Counted from the stretch's first letter, positions 41,340 through 52,100 are shown. The stretch is DNA of 64,000 nt from Bacillus timonensis (GCA_020171895.1 JAIVAN010000004.1:186001-250000), one strand, 5' to 3'. Notes: generated from the sequence alone by a model not told the origin. Program-made: numbers and translations.

Positions 41340-42617
41340 ATGACAAATGAAAGAATTCAAAAACTTGAAGAAAGCTGGAGCTTAGATACTAGATGGAGAG
41401 GGGTTGAACGACCATATTCAGCTGAAGAAGTTATCCGTTTAAGAGGGTCTATTGACATTGAATATACGCTTGCTCGTAGAGGTGCAGAAAAGCTTTGGGA
41501 TTTATTAAATAAAGAAGATTATGTGAATGCACTTGGTGCGTTAACGGGTAATCAAGCTGTTCAGCAGGTAAAAGCTGGATTAAAGGCAATATACTTAAGT
41601 GGATGGCAAGTTGCAGCAGATGCGAACCTATCAGGCCACATGTATCCTGACCAAAGTCTATATCCAGCTAACAGTGTTCCAAGTGTTGTGAAGCGAATCA
41701 ATCAAGCATTACAGCGTGCTGATCAAATCCAACACTTAGAAGGAAAAGGTGATACAGACTGGTTTGCACCGATTGTTGCTGATGCAGAAGCAGGGTTTGG
41801 CGGGCAGTTAAATGTGTTTGAGTTGATGAAGGGAATGATTGAGTCTGGTGCTGCAGGAGTTCACTTTGAAGATCAGCTTTCTTCTGAAAAGAAATGCGGT
41901 CATTTAGGAGGTAAAGTGTTATTACCAACACAAACTGCTGTCCGCAACCTTATATCAGCACGATTAGCAGCAGATGTAATGGGGGTACCAACTATAGTAA
42001 TAGCAAGAACTGACGCAGATGCTGCTGATTTAATTACAAGTGATATTGATCCTGTTGATCGTGAATTCATTACAGGAGAGAGAACAGCAGAAGGCTTCTT
42101 TCGAACAAAGGCAGGCTTAGATCAAGCCATTGCAAGAGGACTTTCTTATGCTCCATATGCAGACTTAATTTGGTGTGAAACTTCTGAGCCAAACCTTGAA
42201 CAAGCGAAAAAGTTTGCTGAAGCCATTCATGAAAGATTTCCTGGTAAATTACTTGCTTACAATTGCTCGCCTTCATTTAACTGGAAAAAGAAGCTTGATC
42301 AAGAAACAATAGCTAAATTTCAAGTTGAATTAGGAAAGCTTGGCTATAAGTTTCAATTTGTCACTTTAGCAGGCTTCCATTCGCTAAATCATGGAATGTT
42401 TGAATTAGCACGTGGCTATAAGGAAAGAGGAATGGCTGCATATTCTGAACTTCAACAAGCAGAATTTGACAGTGAAAAATATGGTTACACAGCAACTAGA
42501 CATCAGCGCGAAGTAGGAACAGGTTATTTTGATGAAGTTGCACAAGTAATCTCAGGTGGTACTTCATCCACAACTGCTTTAAAAGGTTCAACAGAGGAAG
42601 AACAATTTACTGGTTGA
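41340..42617 (+). CDS. aceA: Isocitrate lyase
   Basis: A 425-residue enzyme that splits isocitrate into succinate and glyoxylate. The active-site loop [17 protein letters not shown] contains KKCGH with catalytic Cys186. Also seen are [32 protein letters not shown] (metal-binding Asp) and [14 protein letters not shown] (the conserved NCSPS). Together with aceB it permits growth on acetate and on fatty acids, which fits the CoA-dependent acid-utilisation genes in this window. GAGGGGGAAACCGAA precedes the ATG. It is terminated by a clear hairpin. Confidence 0.96.
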   Translation: MTNERIQKLEESWSLDTRWRGVERPYSAEEVIRLRGSIDIEYTLARRGAEKLWDLLNKEDYVNALGALTGNQAVQQVKAGLKAIYLSGWQVAADANLSGHMYPDQSLYPANSVPSVVKRINQALQRADQIQHLEGKGDTDWFAPIVADAEAGFGGQLNVFELMKGMIESGAAGVHFEDQLSSEKKCGHLGGKVLLPTQTAVRNLISARLAADVMGVPTIVIARTDADAADLITSDIDPVDREFITGERTAEGFFRTKAGLDQAIARGLSYAPYADLIWCETSEPNLEQAKKFAEAIHERFPGKLLAYNCSPSFNWKKKLDQETIAKFQVELGKLGYKFQFVTLAGFHSLNHGMFELARGYKERGMAAYSELQQAEFDSEKYGYTATRHQREVGTGYFDEVAQVISGGTSSTTALKGSTEEEQFTG

Positions 42618-42660
42618 GATTTGGGTATAGAAAACACAAAGTGAGAGAATAAGACAAAAA

Positions 42661-42684
42661 GCCAAACATCTATGTTTGGCTTTT
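42661..42684 (+). terminator. Terminator of aceBA
   Basis: GCCAAACA, loop TCTA, TGTTTGGC, then TTTTG. With AAAAA on its left it may also serve the convergent gene ending at 42715. Confidence 0.88.
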
Positions 42685-42714
42685 GTCATGTCCAAGTAAG
42701 TGATTACTGCATTT

Positions 42715-42951
42715 TTAAAGGGCAATTTTATTTAATTCTTTGAATTCATTAGACAGTTTCATGAATAAGGCTTTATCTCTAGTATCAATGGCGTGATTGA
42801 TTTTTTCTTCAAGTACTTCTTTTTTCCGAAGATAGATTGCTTCATCTAAAATCATTTGAATGTACACATCTAGCATCGACTTTTTTTCGTTCTTTTTCTT
42901 AAACATATTACGGGTTTTCATGATCTCACTGTACGATTTTTCATTTTTCAT
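42715..42951 (-). CDS. IDEAL domain protein
   Basis: A 78-residue soluble protein. The second half, VLEEKINHAIDTRDKALFMK followed by LSNEFKELN, fits the short IDEAL domain (E..I..AID..D...F..L...Y..L) found in small Bacillus proteins such as the C-terminus of YpiB. Function unknown, perhaps protein-protein contact. ATG 42951 has GGGGTG 6 nt upstream; GTG 42960 is less likely. It converges with aceBA and is divergent from the small gene at 43091. Confidence 0.68.
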   Translation of the reverse strand: MKNEKSYSEIMKTRNMFKKKNEKKSMLDVYIQMILDEAIYLRKKEVLEEKINHAIDTRDKALFMKLSNEFKELNKIAL

Positions 42952-43090
42952 GAAGATCACCCCTAGAGTCTTTTTTATATTATATTTACGAATTATAGAA
43001 AAATCAACCGATTTTTCAGATTTTTTAGATTATTTTATTTTTGTATGTTTTAATACAATTTGTAGCATGCTAGGAATGGAGGTGTTATGC

Positions 43091-43312
43091 ATGAAAAAGG
43101 ATTTTGAAGAACATCAACATGCTTCAAAGGAAATGCCGATGAACACACCACTAAATCCAGTATTTAGTATGTCTAGTGAGTTAAATACAAATAATCCATT
43201 TGAATCTGAGGCATCATACGCAGGGAATTCTGTTAATGAGCATGTAGCAATGGAAGAAGCAAATGAGTTTTTAGCAGAGAAAGAAATTTCTCAAGTGTTT
43301 GAAAACCAATAG
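43091..43312 (+). CDS. Small hypothetical protein upstream of comK
   Basis: A 73-residue hydrophilic acidic protein starting MKKDFEEHQHASKEMPMNTP and containing NPFESEASYAGNSVNEHVAM. It has no membrane segment and is likely disordered. GGAGGTGTTATGC gives a strong ribosome binding site for ATG 43091. I do not recognise a family. It is 150 nt before comK on the same strand, with an inverted AT-rich motif between them. Confidence 0.6.
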   Translation: MKKDFEEHQHASKEMPMNTPLNPVFSMSSELNTNNPFESEASYAGNSVNEHVAMEEANEFLAEKEISQVFENQ

Positions 43313-43418
43313 TAGTCCTCTTTCCTTTCTTCAATTTTGAAGAAAGTATTTTTTTGAAAAATATGTGAAATTTTTCACTAGTATTACACTTAAATCCTAG
43401 AATTTTGCTACCATTAAA

Positions 43419-43435
43419 TTGTCACAAAGTGACAA
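43419..43435. promoter_or_regulatory. Palindrome upstream of comK
   Basis: TTGTCACAAAGTGACAA is a perfect 7-3-7 palindrome, 28 nt before the comK start, where a repressor would block the promoter. It does not look like the AAAA-N5-TTTT ComK box. Confidence 0.5.
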
Positions 43436-43463
43436 AAACATTATAGAAAAGGAGAAGAAATGA

Positions 43464-43952
43464 ATGGAAGCAAAACAGTCGTATATTCCTGAATATGAAA
43501 TCAATCGTTATACAATGGCAATTATCCCAGAAACCATTGATAACGAAGTCTATTCTAGGGTTTTGGAAGTAAACGGAGAATATATGATTAAGAAAAAGCC
43601 GCTGGAAATTATTAGAGATAGCTGTGATTATTTTGGATGTAGTATGCAAGGGAGAAAAGATGGAACACGTTCACTAACGGGAATCACACATAAAGCACCC
43701 ATCATGATAGAACCCGCAATTAATTTATACTTTTTCCCCACATCCTCACCTACACAGTCGACTTGTGCATGGATAGCACACCGGTATGTATATAGACATA
43801 CAAAAGATCAGTTTGACAACACGCTGGTTACATTTACCAATCAAAAGAAAGAGAGATTTTCGATTTCAAAAGGGTCATTTATTAGTCAACTACATAGGAC
43901 AGCTCAACTTCAATCTGTATATTCGACACGCATGGAACGCATGTTAGAGTAG
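43464..43952 (+). CDS. comK: Competence transcription factor ComK homologue (short)
   Basis: A 162-residue ComK homologue: YEINRYTMAIIPETIDNEVY, KKPLEIIRDSCDYFGCSMQG, THKAPIMIEPAINLYFFPTS, and CAWIAHRYVY align from memory with B. subtilis ComK (192 residues). ComK activates DNA-uptake genes by binding paired AT boxes. The protein ends at STRMERMLE, about 30 residues short, and lacks the FMLYPK segment that MecA recognises for ClpCP degradation in B. subtilis. The chromosomal context (before DUF421, TVP38 and signal peptidase genes) agrees with comK. GGAG is 12 nt from ATG 43464, so initiation may be modest. Confidence 0.85.
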   Translation: MEAKQSYIPEYEINRYTMAIIPETIDNEVYSRVLEVNGEYMIKKKPLEIIRDSCDYFGCSMQGRKDGTRSLTGITHKAPIMIEPAINLYFFPTSSPTQSTCAWIAHRYVYRHTKDQFDNTLVTFTNQKKERFSISKGSFISQLHRTAQLQSVYSTRMERMLE

Positions 43953-44119
43953 TACCAACCAATGTTAATTATGTATCGTCAACAGGCTTTTAGTAAGCGG
44001 AAAATGTAATTAAATGTTCAATAAAGATTACAATTCACTTCAAGAATTTGAATTATTTTTGTCTAAACTTTTTTAAGTCGTAAAAGATAGAGATAACGAA
44101 TCTTAATGAGGTGTACATA

Positions 44120-44842
44120 GTGGATACGATGATCGACTTACTAAAAGTGATTGGCAGAGTATATACAATTCTGCCATTAATGTTGTTTGCAGCATTGTTT
44201 ATGGGGAAACGATCTATTGGAGAATTGCCTGTGTTTGATTTTCTTGTTGTCATTACATTAGGTTCACTCGTAGGTGCAGATATTGCAGAACCGAATGTGA
44301 ATCATATTCATACATCAGCTGCTGTACTTGCTATTGCTCTTTTGCAAAAGATTGTGTCGTATTGGAAAATAAAAAGTCGCAAGGTAGGAAAATGGTTGAC
44401 CTTTGAACCAACGGTTGTCATCTTTGAAGGACAGTTTCTTGTCGATAATATGAAAAAAATCCAGTATTCAATAGATAATGTCCTACAAATGCTAAGAGAA
44501 AATAATATGTTTTCTGTTAAAGATGTTGAGATTGCTATCGTTGAAGCAAATGGTAAGCTAACTGTTAAGCCCTATCTTAATAAAGAAGTAGCGCGTGTTG
44601 AGCATCTCAATTCAGAACCCAAAGATGGGGGGATTGAGTTTCCTGTTATTATAGATGGGATAATTAATAGAAATGTTTTAGAACAACAACATTTAAACGA
44701 AGCGTGGCTTAGGGAAGAATTATTAAAAAGTGGTGTTGCAAATATTAACGATGTATTTTATGCCGCTGTAAATAAGGCGAATAAATTGCATGTTTCTGTA
44801 AAAAAACCGAAATCTTTAGAGGTTCCCACTTTTGAACATTAG
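44120..44842 (+). CDS. DUF421 (YetF-type) membrane protein
   Basis: A 240-residue protein with three N-terminal membrane helices (RVYTILPLMLFAALFMGKRS, FDFLVVITLGSLVGADIAEP and HTSAAVLAIALLQKIVSYW) and a cytoplasmic domain with FEPTVVIFEGQFLVDNMKKI and LRENNMFSVKDVEIAIVEAN-like YetF motifs. The family is widespread in spore-formers, where some members have roles in spores, but its activity is unknown. GTG 44120 has GAGGTG 6 nt upstream; GTG 44111 would lie within that ribosome binding site. Confidence 0.85.
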   Translation: MDTMIDLLKVIGRVYTILPLMLFAALFMGKRSIGELPVFDFLVVITLGSLVGADIAEPNVNHIHTSAAVLAIALLQKIVSYWKIKSRKVGKWLTFEPTVVIFEGQFLVDNMKKIQYSIDNVLQMLRENNMFSVKDVEIAIVEANGKLTVKPYLNKEVARVEHLNSEPKDGGIEFPVIIDGIINRNVLEQQHLNEAWLREELLKSGVANINDVFYAAVNKANKLHVSVKKPKSLEVPTFEH

Positions 44843-44889
44843 GTAAAAGAGGTGAGATGAATAGAAATTAAACTATTTGTATACTCATC

Positions 44890-45246
44890 TCACTTCTGTA
44901 ACGAAAAATATTTTCCCATTAAATCTTGTACCTCATTACGGATTCTTGGATTAAAGTAGTTATGTTTTTCTTCGTAGCCTTTATACAAAAATATAAATTG
45001 TGTAAAGGCTTCATCTCGCTCTACTTCATATACCTTCATATTCTCTTGTTTTAATCGTTTTTTTATTTGAGATAAATCCCTCTGTATCTTTGTCATTGCT
45101 TCCTCAATCAAATTCTCGTAAGGTTTTTTCAGCTTAAAAGGTGCTTGTTTAATGACTTCTACATCACGATTTAATATAGTAAGTAGCATCGGTAGGAAGA
45201 TGGATTGTTCGAGTGTATGGCGATGGTCTTCAGGTATTCTCGTCAT
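44890..45246 (-). CDS. Conserved hypothetical protein, YhjD-like
   Basis: A 118-residue soluble, helical protein: MTRIPEDHRHTLEQSIFLPM, LTILNRDVEVIKQAPFKLKK, and a coiled-coil-like TKIQRDLSQIKKRLKQENMK. It has the look of the Bacillus YhjD family, whose gene in B. subtilis lies close to yhjE and a signal peptidase gene, but this assignment is from context and memory. GGAGGGAATAAAA precedes ATG 45246. No function can be deduced. Confidence 0.62.
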   Translation of the reverse strand: MTRIPEDHRHTLEQSIFLPMLLTILNRDVEVIKQAPFKLKKPYENLIEEAMTKIQRDLSQIKKRLKQENMKVYEVERDEAFTQFIFLYKGYEEKHNYFNPRIRNEVQDLMGKYFSLQK

Positions 45247-45433
45247 TTTTATTCCCTCCAAACAGAACATGTGTTTGTATTAGTATCTTATAAGATTTTA
45301 AAAAAATACGCAATATGTTTCAACTATCTTTCAAAAAAAATTTATAAACGGTAGAAAAAAAAGAGGGAATTTATTTCTGATATCGAAATAGTTTATAGAG
45401 TACTATTATTCCTATACATATGGAGGTTCTACA

Positions 45434-47437
45434 ATGACTGTTATAAATAAACGAGCATTAAATACGGAAGACTTATACGAATTGAAACAAGTGAATGATC
45501 CTCAGTTATCTCCTGATGGAACAAAAATTGCTTTTACTGAAACGGTTATTCATAAAGAAAAACATGAATATAATTCCCATTTATTCGTTGGTGATGTTAA
45601 TGGAGAGAATATTCGTCAATGGACATTTGGTGATGTAAGAGATCAGTCACCACGTTGGTCACCAGATGGAAAAACTATCTCATTCGTTTCAAATCGTTCT
45701 GGAAAATCACAAATTTATTTACTGAACATAGATGGTGGAGAACCAAGGCAATTAACACATTGTGTAAATGGTGCTAGAAATCCTGTTTGGTCTCCAGATG
45801 GATCAAAAATATTATTTGCAACATCCTTAAATGCTTCAGAAAAAGTGACGGATGTTGAAAAAAAGAAGGGAGAAGATAAGGATAAGAAATTAGAACCGAT
45901 GGTCGTTGAACGCATTCGTTACAAATCAGATGCTGTTGGATTTTTAGATGATAAAAATCAACATCTAGCTCTGATAACAATTGAAACGGGAGAAGTTGAA
46001 CAATTAACAGAAGGAAATACAGATTACACAGCAGGCTGCTGGTCACCGGATGGGGAACGTATTACGTTTACTGCAGATGTAAGTGATGATGCTGATTATA
46101 ATTTAATAGCTGATGTTTTTATTATGACGTTAAGCGATAAAAAGATTGAGAAGGTTACGAACAGTGATGGAGGGTTCTCAAACATAACTTGGTCACCGGA
46201 TGGCCAATATCTTGCTTTTTTAGGACATAAAAAGGAATTTTTAGGTGCAACGTTATCTAGAATTTGGGTCGCATCAATTGAAACAAAAGAAATTTCTTGT
46301 TTAACAGAAAATTGGGATGTCCAAATTGGAGATGTTGCTATTGGTGATTTTCATTCAGGTAGTGTAAATCCAGGTGTTGTTTGGACGAAGGACAGTAAAG
46401 GCTTTTACTTCTTAATGAGTGACCAAGGGAATACGGGTGTTTATTATGGTTCGCTTGAAGGTGAAATGTATCCCGTGTTATTTGAGGATCAACATGTTTA
46501 CGGATTATCTGTTAATGGAGAAACACATAAAGCGGTTGTAGCCATCAGTACGCCAACACACCCTGGTGACCTTTATTATATTGATTTTACAAATGGTGAA
46601 TCCAAGCAACTGACAAATGTAAATGTGGAATTCCTCAATAGTGTTCAATTGTCTAAAGCAGAGCCTATTACATTTAAAGCACAAGACGATTGGGATATTC
46701 ATGGATGGATTATGAAACCATTCGGATTTGAAGAGGGGAAAAAGTATCCAACCATAATTGAAGTTCATGGTGGTCCTCATGCGATGTATGCCAATACGTA
46801 TTTCCATGAGTTCCAAATGCTTACTGCTAAAGGATTTGTAGTTGTATTTACAAATCCACGTGGAAGTCATGGGTATGGCCAGCACTTTGTTGATGCGGTT
46901 CGTGGAGATTACGGTGGAAAAGATTATTTAGATGTTATGTCTGCTACTGATTATGTTGTAGATACTTTTGATTTTGTTGATGAAGCGAAGTTAGGGATCA
47001 CTGGCGGTAGTTATGGTGGTTTTATGACGAACTGGGTTGTAGGGCACACAAATCGTTTCAAGGCTGCTGTTACACAACGTTCGATTTCAAATTGGTTAAG
47101 TTTTTACGGTGTAAGTGATATCGGATATTTCTTTACAGATTGGGAATTAAAAGGAGATTTAATAGCTGATACGGAGAAACTATGGAGTCACTCTCCGCTT
47201 CGTTATGTTGATAACGTAGAAACACCACTTTTGATTTTACATGGTGAAAAAGATTTCCGTTGTCCAATTGAGCAGGCTGAGCAGTTATTTGTTTCGTTGA
47301 AGATGCGTAAAAAGGAGACGAAGTTTGTGCGCTTTCCTGAATCAAATCATGAGCTTTCAAGAAGTGGAAATCCGAAATTGCGTTTAGATCGCTTAAATCA
47401 TATTAAGGATTGGTTTGTTACGTATTTGATGAATTAA
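45434..47437 (+). CDS. S9 family peptidase (acylaminoacyl-peptidase/YuxL type)
   Basis: A 667-residue serine peptidase. Residues 1-400 form a beta-propeller with repeated WSPDG motifs (SPRWSPDGKTISFVSN, PVWSPDGSKILFAT, CWSPDGERITFTA, ITWSPDGQYLAFLG). The alpha/beta hydrolase domain follows from about 415. The catalytic triad is Ser526 in TGGSYGGFMTNW, Asp607 in HGEKDFRCP and His639 in PESNHELSRSG. The family removes residues or acyl-amino acids from short peptides in the cytoplasm. The start ATG 45434 has GGAGG 6 nt upstream. A lone gene with a terminator; size close to B. subtilis YuxL. Confidence 0.92.
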   Translation: MTVINKRALNTEDLYELKQVNDPQLSPDGTKIAFTETVIHKEKHEYNSHLFVGDVNGENIRQWTFGDVRDQSPRWSPDGKTISFVSNRSGKSQIYLLNIDGGEPRQLTHCVNGARNPVWSPDGSKILFATSLNASEKVTDVEKKKGEDKDKKLEPMVVERIRYKSDAVGFLDDKNQHLALITIETGEVEQLTEGNTDYTAGCWSPDGERITFTADVSDDADYNLIADVFIMTLSDKKIEKVTNSDGGFSNITWSPDGQYLAFLGHKKEFLGATLSRIWVASIETKEISCLTENWDVQIGDVAIGDFHSGSVNPGVVWTKDSKGFYFLMSDQGNTGVYYGSLEGEMYPVLFEDQHVYGLSVNGETHKAVVAISTPTHPGDLYYIDFTNGESKQLTNVNVEFLNSVQLSKAEPITFKAQDDWDIHGWIMKPFGFEEGKKYPTIIEVHGGPHAMYANTYFHEFQMLTAKGFVVVFTNPRGSHGYGQHFVDAVRGDYGGKDYLDVMSATDYVVDTFDFVDEAKLGITGGSYGGFMTNWVVGHTNRFKAAVTQRSISNWLSFYGVSDIGYFFTDWELKGDLIADTEKLWSHSPLRYVDNVETPLLILHGEKDFRCPIEQAEQLFVSLKMRKKETKFVRFPESNHELSRSGNPKLRLDRLNHIKDWFVTYLMN

Positions 47438-47458
47438 TGAAGTGAATATAACACATCA

Positions 47459-47491
47459 AAAGGTACTAGTATATTAGCTAGTGCCTTTTTT
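47459..47491 (+). terminator. Terminator of the S9 peptidase gene
   Basis: AAAGGTACTAG and CTAGTGCCTTT pair (one G-T) around a short loop, followed by TTTT. Confidence 0.82.
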
Positions 47492-47495
47492 TGGT

Positions 47496-47638
47496 CTACC
47501 CTGAAAATAGGACGCTGAACACGGGGTGTTAATCTGCGTTGCAGGAACCTCGCTTTCCGCAGGGCGCTTCTTGAGCCTCCTCGGCTGTGCCATAAAATTC
47601 AATAATCGAGTTCAAATTTTTATCCTTCATGATCCAAT
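47496..47638 (-). repeat. Dispersed GC-rich element with internal deletion
   Basis: Starts CTACCCTGAAAATAGGACGC and runs to GAGCCTCCTCGGCT at 47586. It then jumps to the far end (TATCCTTCATGATCCAAT), losing the central GGAGTCTCGG part. The remainder up to the next gene looks like an AT-rich promoter region. Confidence 0.82.
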
Positions 47639-47821
47639 CTTCGTATAGCAGCAAAAAGCTAGTAGATGTTTTGTTAAAAAAAAGTTTACGTGGCAACCTA
47701 ATAGATGGACATAGGTGAAAATAAAAGTTACATTTTATAAAGAAAGTGTAATTTGTGTGTAAATTTAGTATGAATGTGGTAAGTAGAAAATACATATGTT
47801 GTATACTTGAGGAGAACGCGC

Positions 47822-48436
47822 ATGGATATTGATACGTTAAGGGAATTTTTTACTCTCGAAAATATATTAACTCTATTAGAAGAATATCGTTCATTTGGAC
47901 CAATACCAGGAATTGTTTTACCGATGCTTGAGGCATTTATCCCTGTACTGCCTTTGTTTTTATTTGTGCTCGCAAATGCTGCAGCGTTTGGTTTGTGGCT
48001 TGGTTTTCTTTATTCTTGGTTGGGTGCTAGCATAGGAGCGTTGCTTGTCTTTTTTATTGTTAGAAAATATGGTCAAGCAAGGTTTTTCTCATTCTTAAGT
48101 CGCCATCAACAGATTCAAAAGCTAATGAGTTGGGTGGAGAGACATGGTTTTGGCCCCCTTTTCATACTCTTATGCTTTCCTTTTACACCTTCTGCAGCGA
48201 TAAATATTGTCGCAGGTCTATCTAAAATCAGTGTGGCTCAATTTATCTTAGCAGTGCTCTCAGGTAAGTTAGTGATGGTGTTTATGGTTAGTTTTGTTGG
48301 ATATGATGTTCGCGCACTTGTTCAACAACCGATTCGTACAGCTATCGTCATTGGTGTGATTGCTCTACTTTGGTACGTAGGAAAAAGAATTGAAGCGAAG
48401 TTGACCGTAAAGTCTAGGTATCAAATAGGGGATTAA
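47822..48436 (+). CDS. TVP38/TMEM64 family (DedA-like) membrane protein, YhjE-like
   Basis: A 204-residue protein with about five membrane helices. SNARE-associated/VTT domain marks: GIVLPMLEAFIPVLPLFLFV, GFLYSWLGASIGALLVFFIV, RHGFGPLFILLCFPFTPSAA and INIVAGLSKISVAQFILAVL. These proteins act in lipid (undecaprenyl phosphate or phospholipid) translocation in related families. ATG 47822 follows GAGGAG by 7 nt. It is next to a signal peptidase gene, as yhjE-sipV in B. subtilis. Confidence 0.87.
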   Translation: MDIDTLREFFTLENILTLLEEYRSFGPIPGIVLPMLEAFIPVLPLFLFVLANAAAFGLWLGFLYSWLGASIGALLVFFIVRKYGQARFFSFLSRHQQIQKLMSWVERHGFGPLFILLCFPFTPSAAINIVAGLSKISVAQFILAVLSGKLVMVFMVSFVGYDVRALVQQPIRTAIVIGVIALLWYVGKRIEAKLTVKSRYQIGD

Positions 48437-48503
48437 CAGCTAAAAGATTGTTTAATTAAACGTTCATTGTTAGAATATTGTTATAACAATGGGGGGAATG
48501 AGA

Positions 48504-49064
48504 ATGAGCGAAAAAGAAGCGAAAAGGAATAGAGCTGAATGGCTAAAAACGATCGTAATCGCAATGATTGTGGCCATTTTTGTACGCGCATTCTTTTTCT
48601 CAAACTATGTTGTCGAAGGGGAGTCAATGATGCCTACCCTTAGAGAAGGTAATTTGTTGATGGTCAACAAAATTGGATATCAACTTAGTGACCTCCAGCG
48701 ATTTGATATTGTTGTTTTTCATGCGAACGATAAAGAAGATTACGTAAAAAGAGTCATCGGTTTACCAGGTGATCGCTTAGAATATAGGAATGACATTTTA
48801 TATATTAATGGTTCTCCAGTCGAAGAGCCTTACCTCCAACCCTTTAAAAATAAATTAATTGGTGGAAACTTGACAGGCGATTTTACACTTGAAGAAATAA
48901 CGGGAAAAAACACAGTTCCTAATGGCTACATTTTTGTCATAGGAGATAACCGTTTAGGTAGTTGGGATAGTCGACATTTTGGTTTTGTCTCAATCGATTC
49001 GGTTGTAGGAAAAGTGAACGTTAGATATTGGCCACTTACTGAGATGGATTTTGAATTTAAATAA
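48504..49064 (+). CDS. Type I signal peptidase
   Basis: A 186-residue membrane peptidase that removes signal peptides on the outer face. N-terminal anchor WLKTIVIAMIVAIFVRAFFF (about residues 14-33), the nucleophile Ser41 in VVEGESMMPTL, the general base Lys82 in DYVKRVIGLPGDRLEY, and the C-terminal box FVIGDNRLGSWDSRHFG are all present. The size fits the Sip class of Bacillus. ATG 48504 has GGGGGG 6-7 nt upstream. A terminator follows. Position next to a YhjE-like gene suggests it corresponds to SipV. Confidence 0.93.
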   Translation: MSEKEAKRNRAEWLKTIVIAMIVAIFVRAFFFSNYVVEGESMMPTLREGNLLMVNKIGYQLSDLQRFDIVVFHANDKEDYVKRVIGLPGDRLEYRNDILYINGSPVEEPYLQPFKNKLIGGNLTGDFTLEEITGKNTVPNGYIFVIGDNRLGSWDSRHFGFVSIDSVVGKVNVRYWPLTEMDFEFK

Positions 49065-49076
49065 GAGATTTTACGG

Positions 49077-49109
49077 AACTCGAGGTAATTCGAGTTCTTT
49101 TTTTTTACG
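49077..49109 (+). terminator. Terminator of signal peptidase gene
   Basis: AACTCGA, GGTAAT, TCGAGTT and eight T. Confidence 0.88.
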
Positions 49110-49157
49110 AATATGATAAAATAGTTAAAAAATTAAGAAAAGAAAGGAGGTTTATAC

Positions 49158-52100
49158 ATGAGTCGCAAAGTTGAGGTTTTACAAACGAAAATAACCCCAC
49201 CAAACGTTAAAGAACATACGCTAAGAAGACCATCACTTATCAAAAAAATGAAAGCGATTACGAATTTTCCCCTAACAATCATTCATTCTGGACCAGGTTA
49301 TGGAAAGACAACGGCACTGGCTTCCTTTGTAGCCGACAAGCGTTCTTCTTATTCATTTTCATGGTATAGCATTTCTACAAATGATGATGACCTATTTCCT
49401 TTTTTAACTTACCTCATTTTTACAATTAGAAAGCAATTTCCTGGCTTTGGAACAGAACTTTTAGCTTATATCGAAAAGATAGAACGTTATATTCGAGATG
49501 AAGATATTCGAAGTTTATGTTCAATGTTTATTAATGAAGTGGCCATATTGTCACAGGAAGTCACGTTAATTATTGATGACTACCATATAGTGGCGCATTC
49601 TACACCAGTAGATCAATGGATGAACTGGTTAATACAGCATATTCCAAGCAATCTACATATTGTTATAGCAAGCAGAACATGTCCAACATGGCCAATGTTA
49701 ACGTCAATGAAAGTGAAAAATGAATATCTAGAGATTGATCAACACGACATGATGTTTTCATTTGAAGAAATTGACGTGTTGTTGCGTGATTTATATGAAT
49801 ATGATCTCGAAGAAAGAGATGTTAAACAAATCTATACCTTAACTGAAGGTTGGATTATTGCCATTAGCATGATGCTTCAGCAACTTACGATTGAAGGCAA
49901 ACTAAATGGCAGCATGATGAAGGAAGCTTATTCGTTAGATGATCTTTTTCGTTTTCTTGCCATGGAAGTGTTTGTGAAGCAGCCACCGATGGTTCAGCAA
50001 TTTTTAGAACATACATGTATTTTTGAGGAATTAACAGGGTCTATTTGTGATCATGTTCTTGGTATTAGCTCCTCAGATTCGATGTTGATGAATCTATCTA
50101 ATAAAAATGTCTTTCTGTTTTCAATTGGAGAAGGACAGTATCGTTACCATGCATTGTTTAAAGAGTTTTTAGAAAAACAGTTAAAAACGACAAATGAATT
50201 ACAATATAAAACATTACACAAGCAGACGGCGAACTATTATGTGAAACATGGAAAATATGACGAAGCTATACGTCATCTAGAAGCGATACAAGATTTTGAG
50301 AGTATGGCGTCAATCTTAAATCACTATGGAAAAAAAATGATTGAACAGGGGTCTCTTCAAAGTTTGCTAGAGAGATTGTCCAAGCTTCCAGAATCTTTAA
50401 AAGACCACTATTACTTATTATGGTTCTATAAAGGAGAGGTATTACGCTACAGATGTTCTTATGAAGAAGCGGAAGTCTGTTATAAAAAAGCGGTAGAAAA
50501 AGCAGAGGTCGCATTGGATTACATTGGCTGGAGTGAAGCACTGGAAGGACAAGCAAGAATTTATTTAGATACCATTCAACCAGGGAAAGCAGAGAGGTTC
50601 TTACAAAAAGCCATTGAAATGATTGATCGTACAAACGATGCATCACCTATCAATAAGAGTCGCCTTTATCGTTTGATGGCGGAAAATTTCACAAATGCTG
50701 GTCAAGGTATTAAGGCAAAGAAGTGGTATGAAAAAAGTAAAGATCTAGAAATACCACTTCAAGATGGTAATCTTGAATCAAGGCTTTATTTGCGAACAGG
50801 AAAGCTAGTAGAAGGGCGGAAAATACTTCAGCAAAAGAAAATCAGAGAAGAGAAAGAACATGGTGTTCATTTACAGCAATCACATCGTGAAACAGATTTA
50901 CTGTTCTCATTAATTGAAGCTTTTATGGGGAACGGCAAGGTTGCAAAGGAGCTTGCACAATCTGGGATTCAGCAGGGCGTTAAGTTTCAAGCACCATTTG
51001 TTGAGGCGTGCGGCTGGATACGAATGGGCCATGCTGTTCAATTACTCGATAAGTATGATTCCTCTTTAGCCAAACAATGCTATGAAACGGCACTTGAAAT
51101 GATGGAAAGTATTAATGTGTCGCGAGGGAAAGCTGAGCCATTAATGGGATTAAGTATTCTTTATGGAAATCTTGGAATTTATGAACGATCAATTGAATAT
51201 GGAAAACAGGCCTTAGCAGAAACGGAAAAAGTAAAGGATTCCTGGCTGTCAGCTCTTATTTTACTTTGTATGGGCATAGCTTCTGTTCATAATGAAAAAT
51301 GGGAAGCTGCACTAGACTATCTTAATCGTGGTGGAAGTCTGCTACAAGATTGTGGAGATCAGTATGGACATACGATGACTGAATTATGGAAGGCGTTTCT
51401 TGCTTTTTATACAAATAAAGAAACGGACTTCACTACCCATATGAGTATGTTTTTACAACAGCTTCAGATGGGGAATTATGAATTTGTTCTAACCAAACGA
51501 ACAACGTTTGGTCCCCGTGATCTAAATAGCTTAGCACCATTATTATTAGAAGCACAGAATGTAGGTATACATCGACAGTATGTAGGGATTCTTTTAAATG
51601 AATTAGGTATTTCTAATATGACAAGGCATCCTGGCTATACTCTTCGCATCCAAACTCTCGGTCAATTTCGCGTTTTCTTAGGAAATCAAGAAGTATTAGA
51701 AACCGATTGGCAAAGAGGAAAAGCGAAGGAGCTCCTTGAACTATTTGTCACTCTTAGAAATGGTTATATTCCAAAAGAAGAGATATTTTCAATTCTTTGG
51801 CCGACTTACGATGAGAAACAGGCAACACGAGACTTCAAGGTGGCATTGAATGCGTTAAACAATGCACTTGAACCAAATCGAAAAGCAAGGGTAACACCAT
51901 TTTTCATTCAACGATTGGGCTCAGCATATGGATTAAATCCTAATGCTGGAGCTAGTATTGATAGTGAGGATTTTGAAGAGTGGATACAAGCTGGTTTGAA
52001 TGAGAAGGATACAGATAAAACGATTGAATGTCTATTAAGGGGATTAGAGAGCTATGAAGGGGATTATTTGCCTGATAGAAAATACGATGATTGGTGTTTA

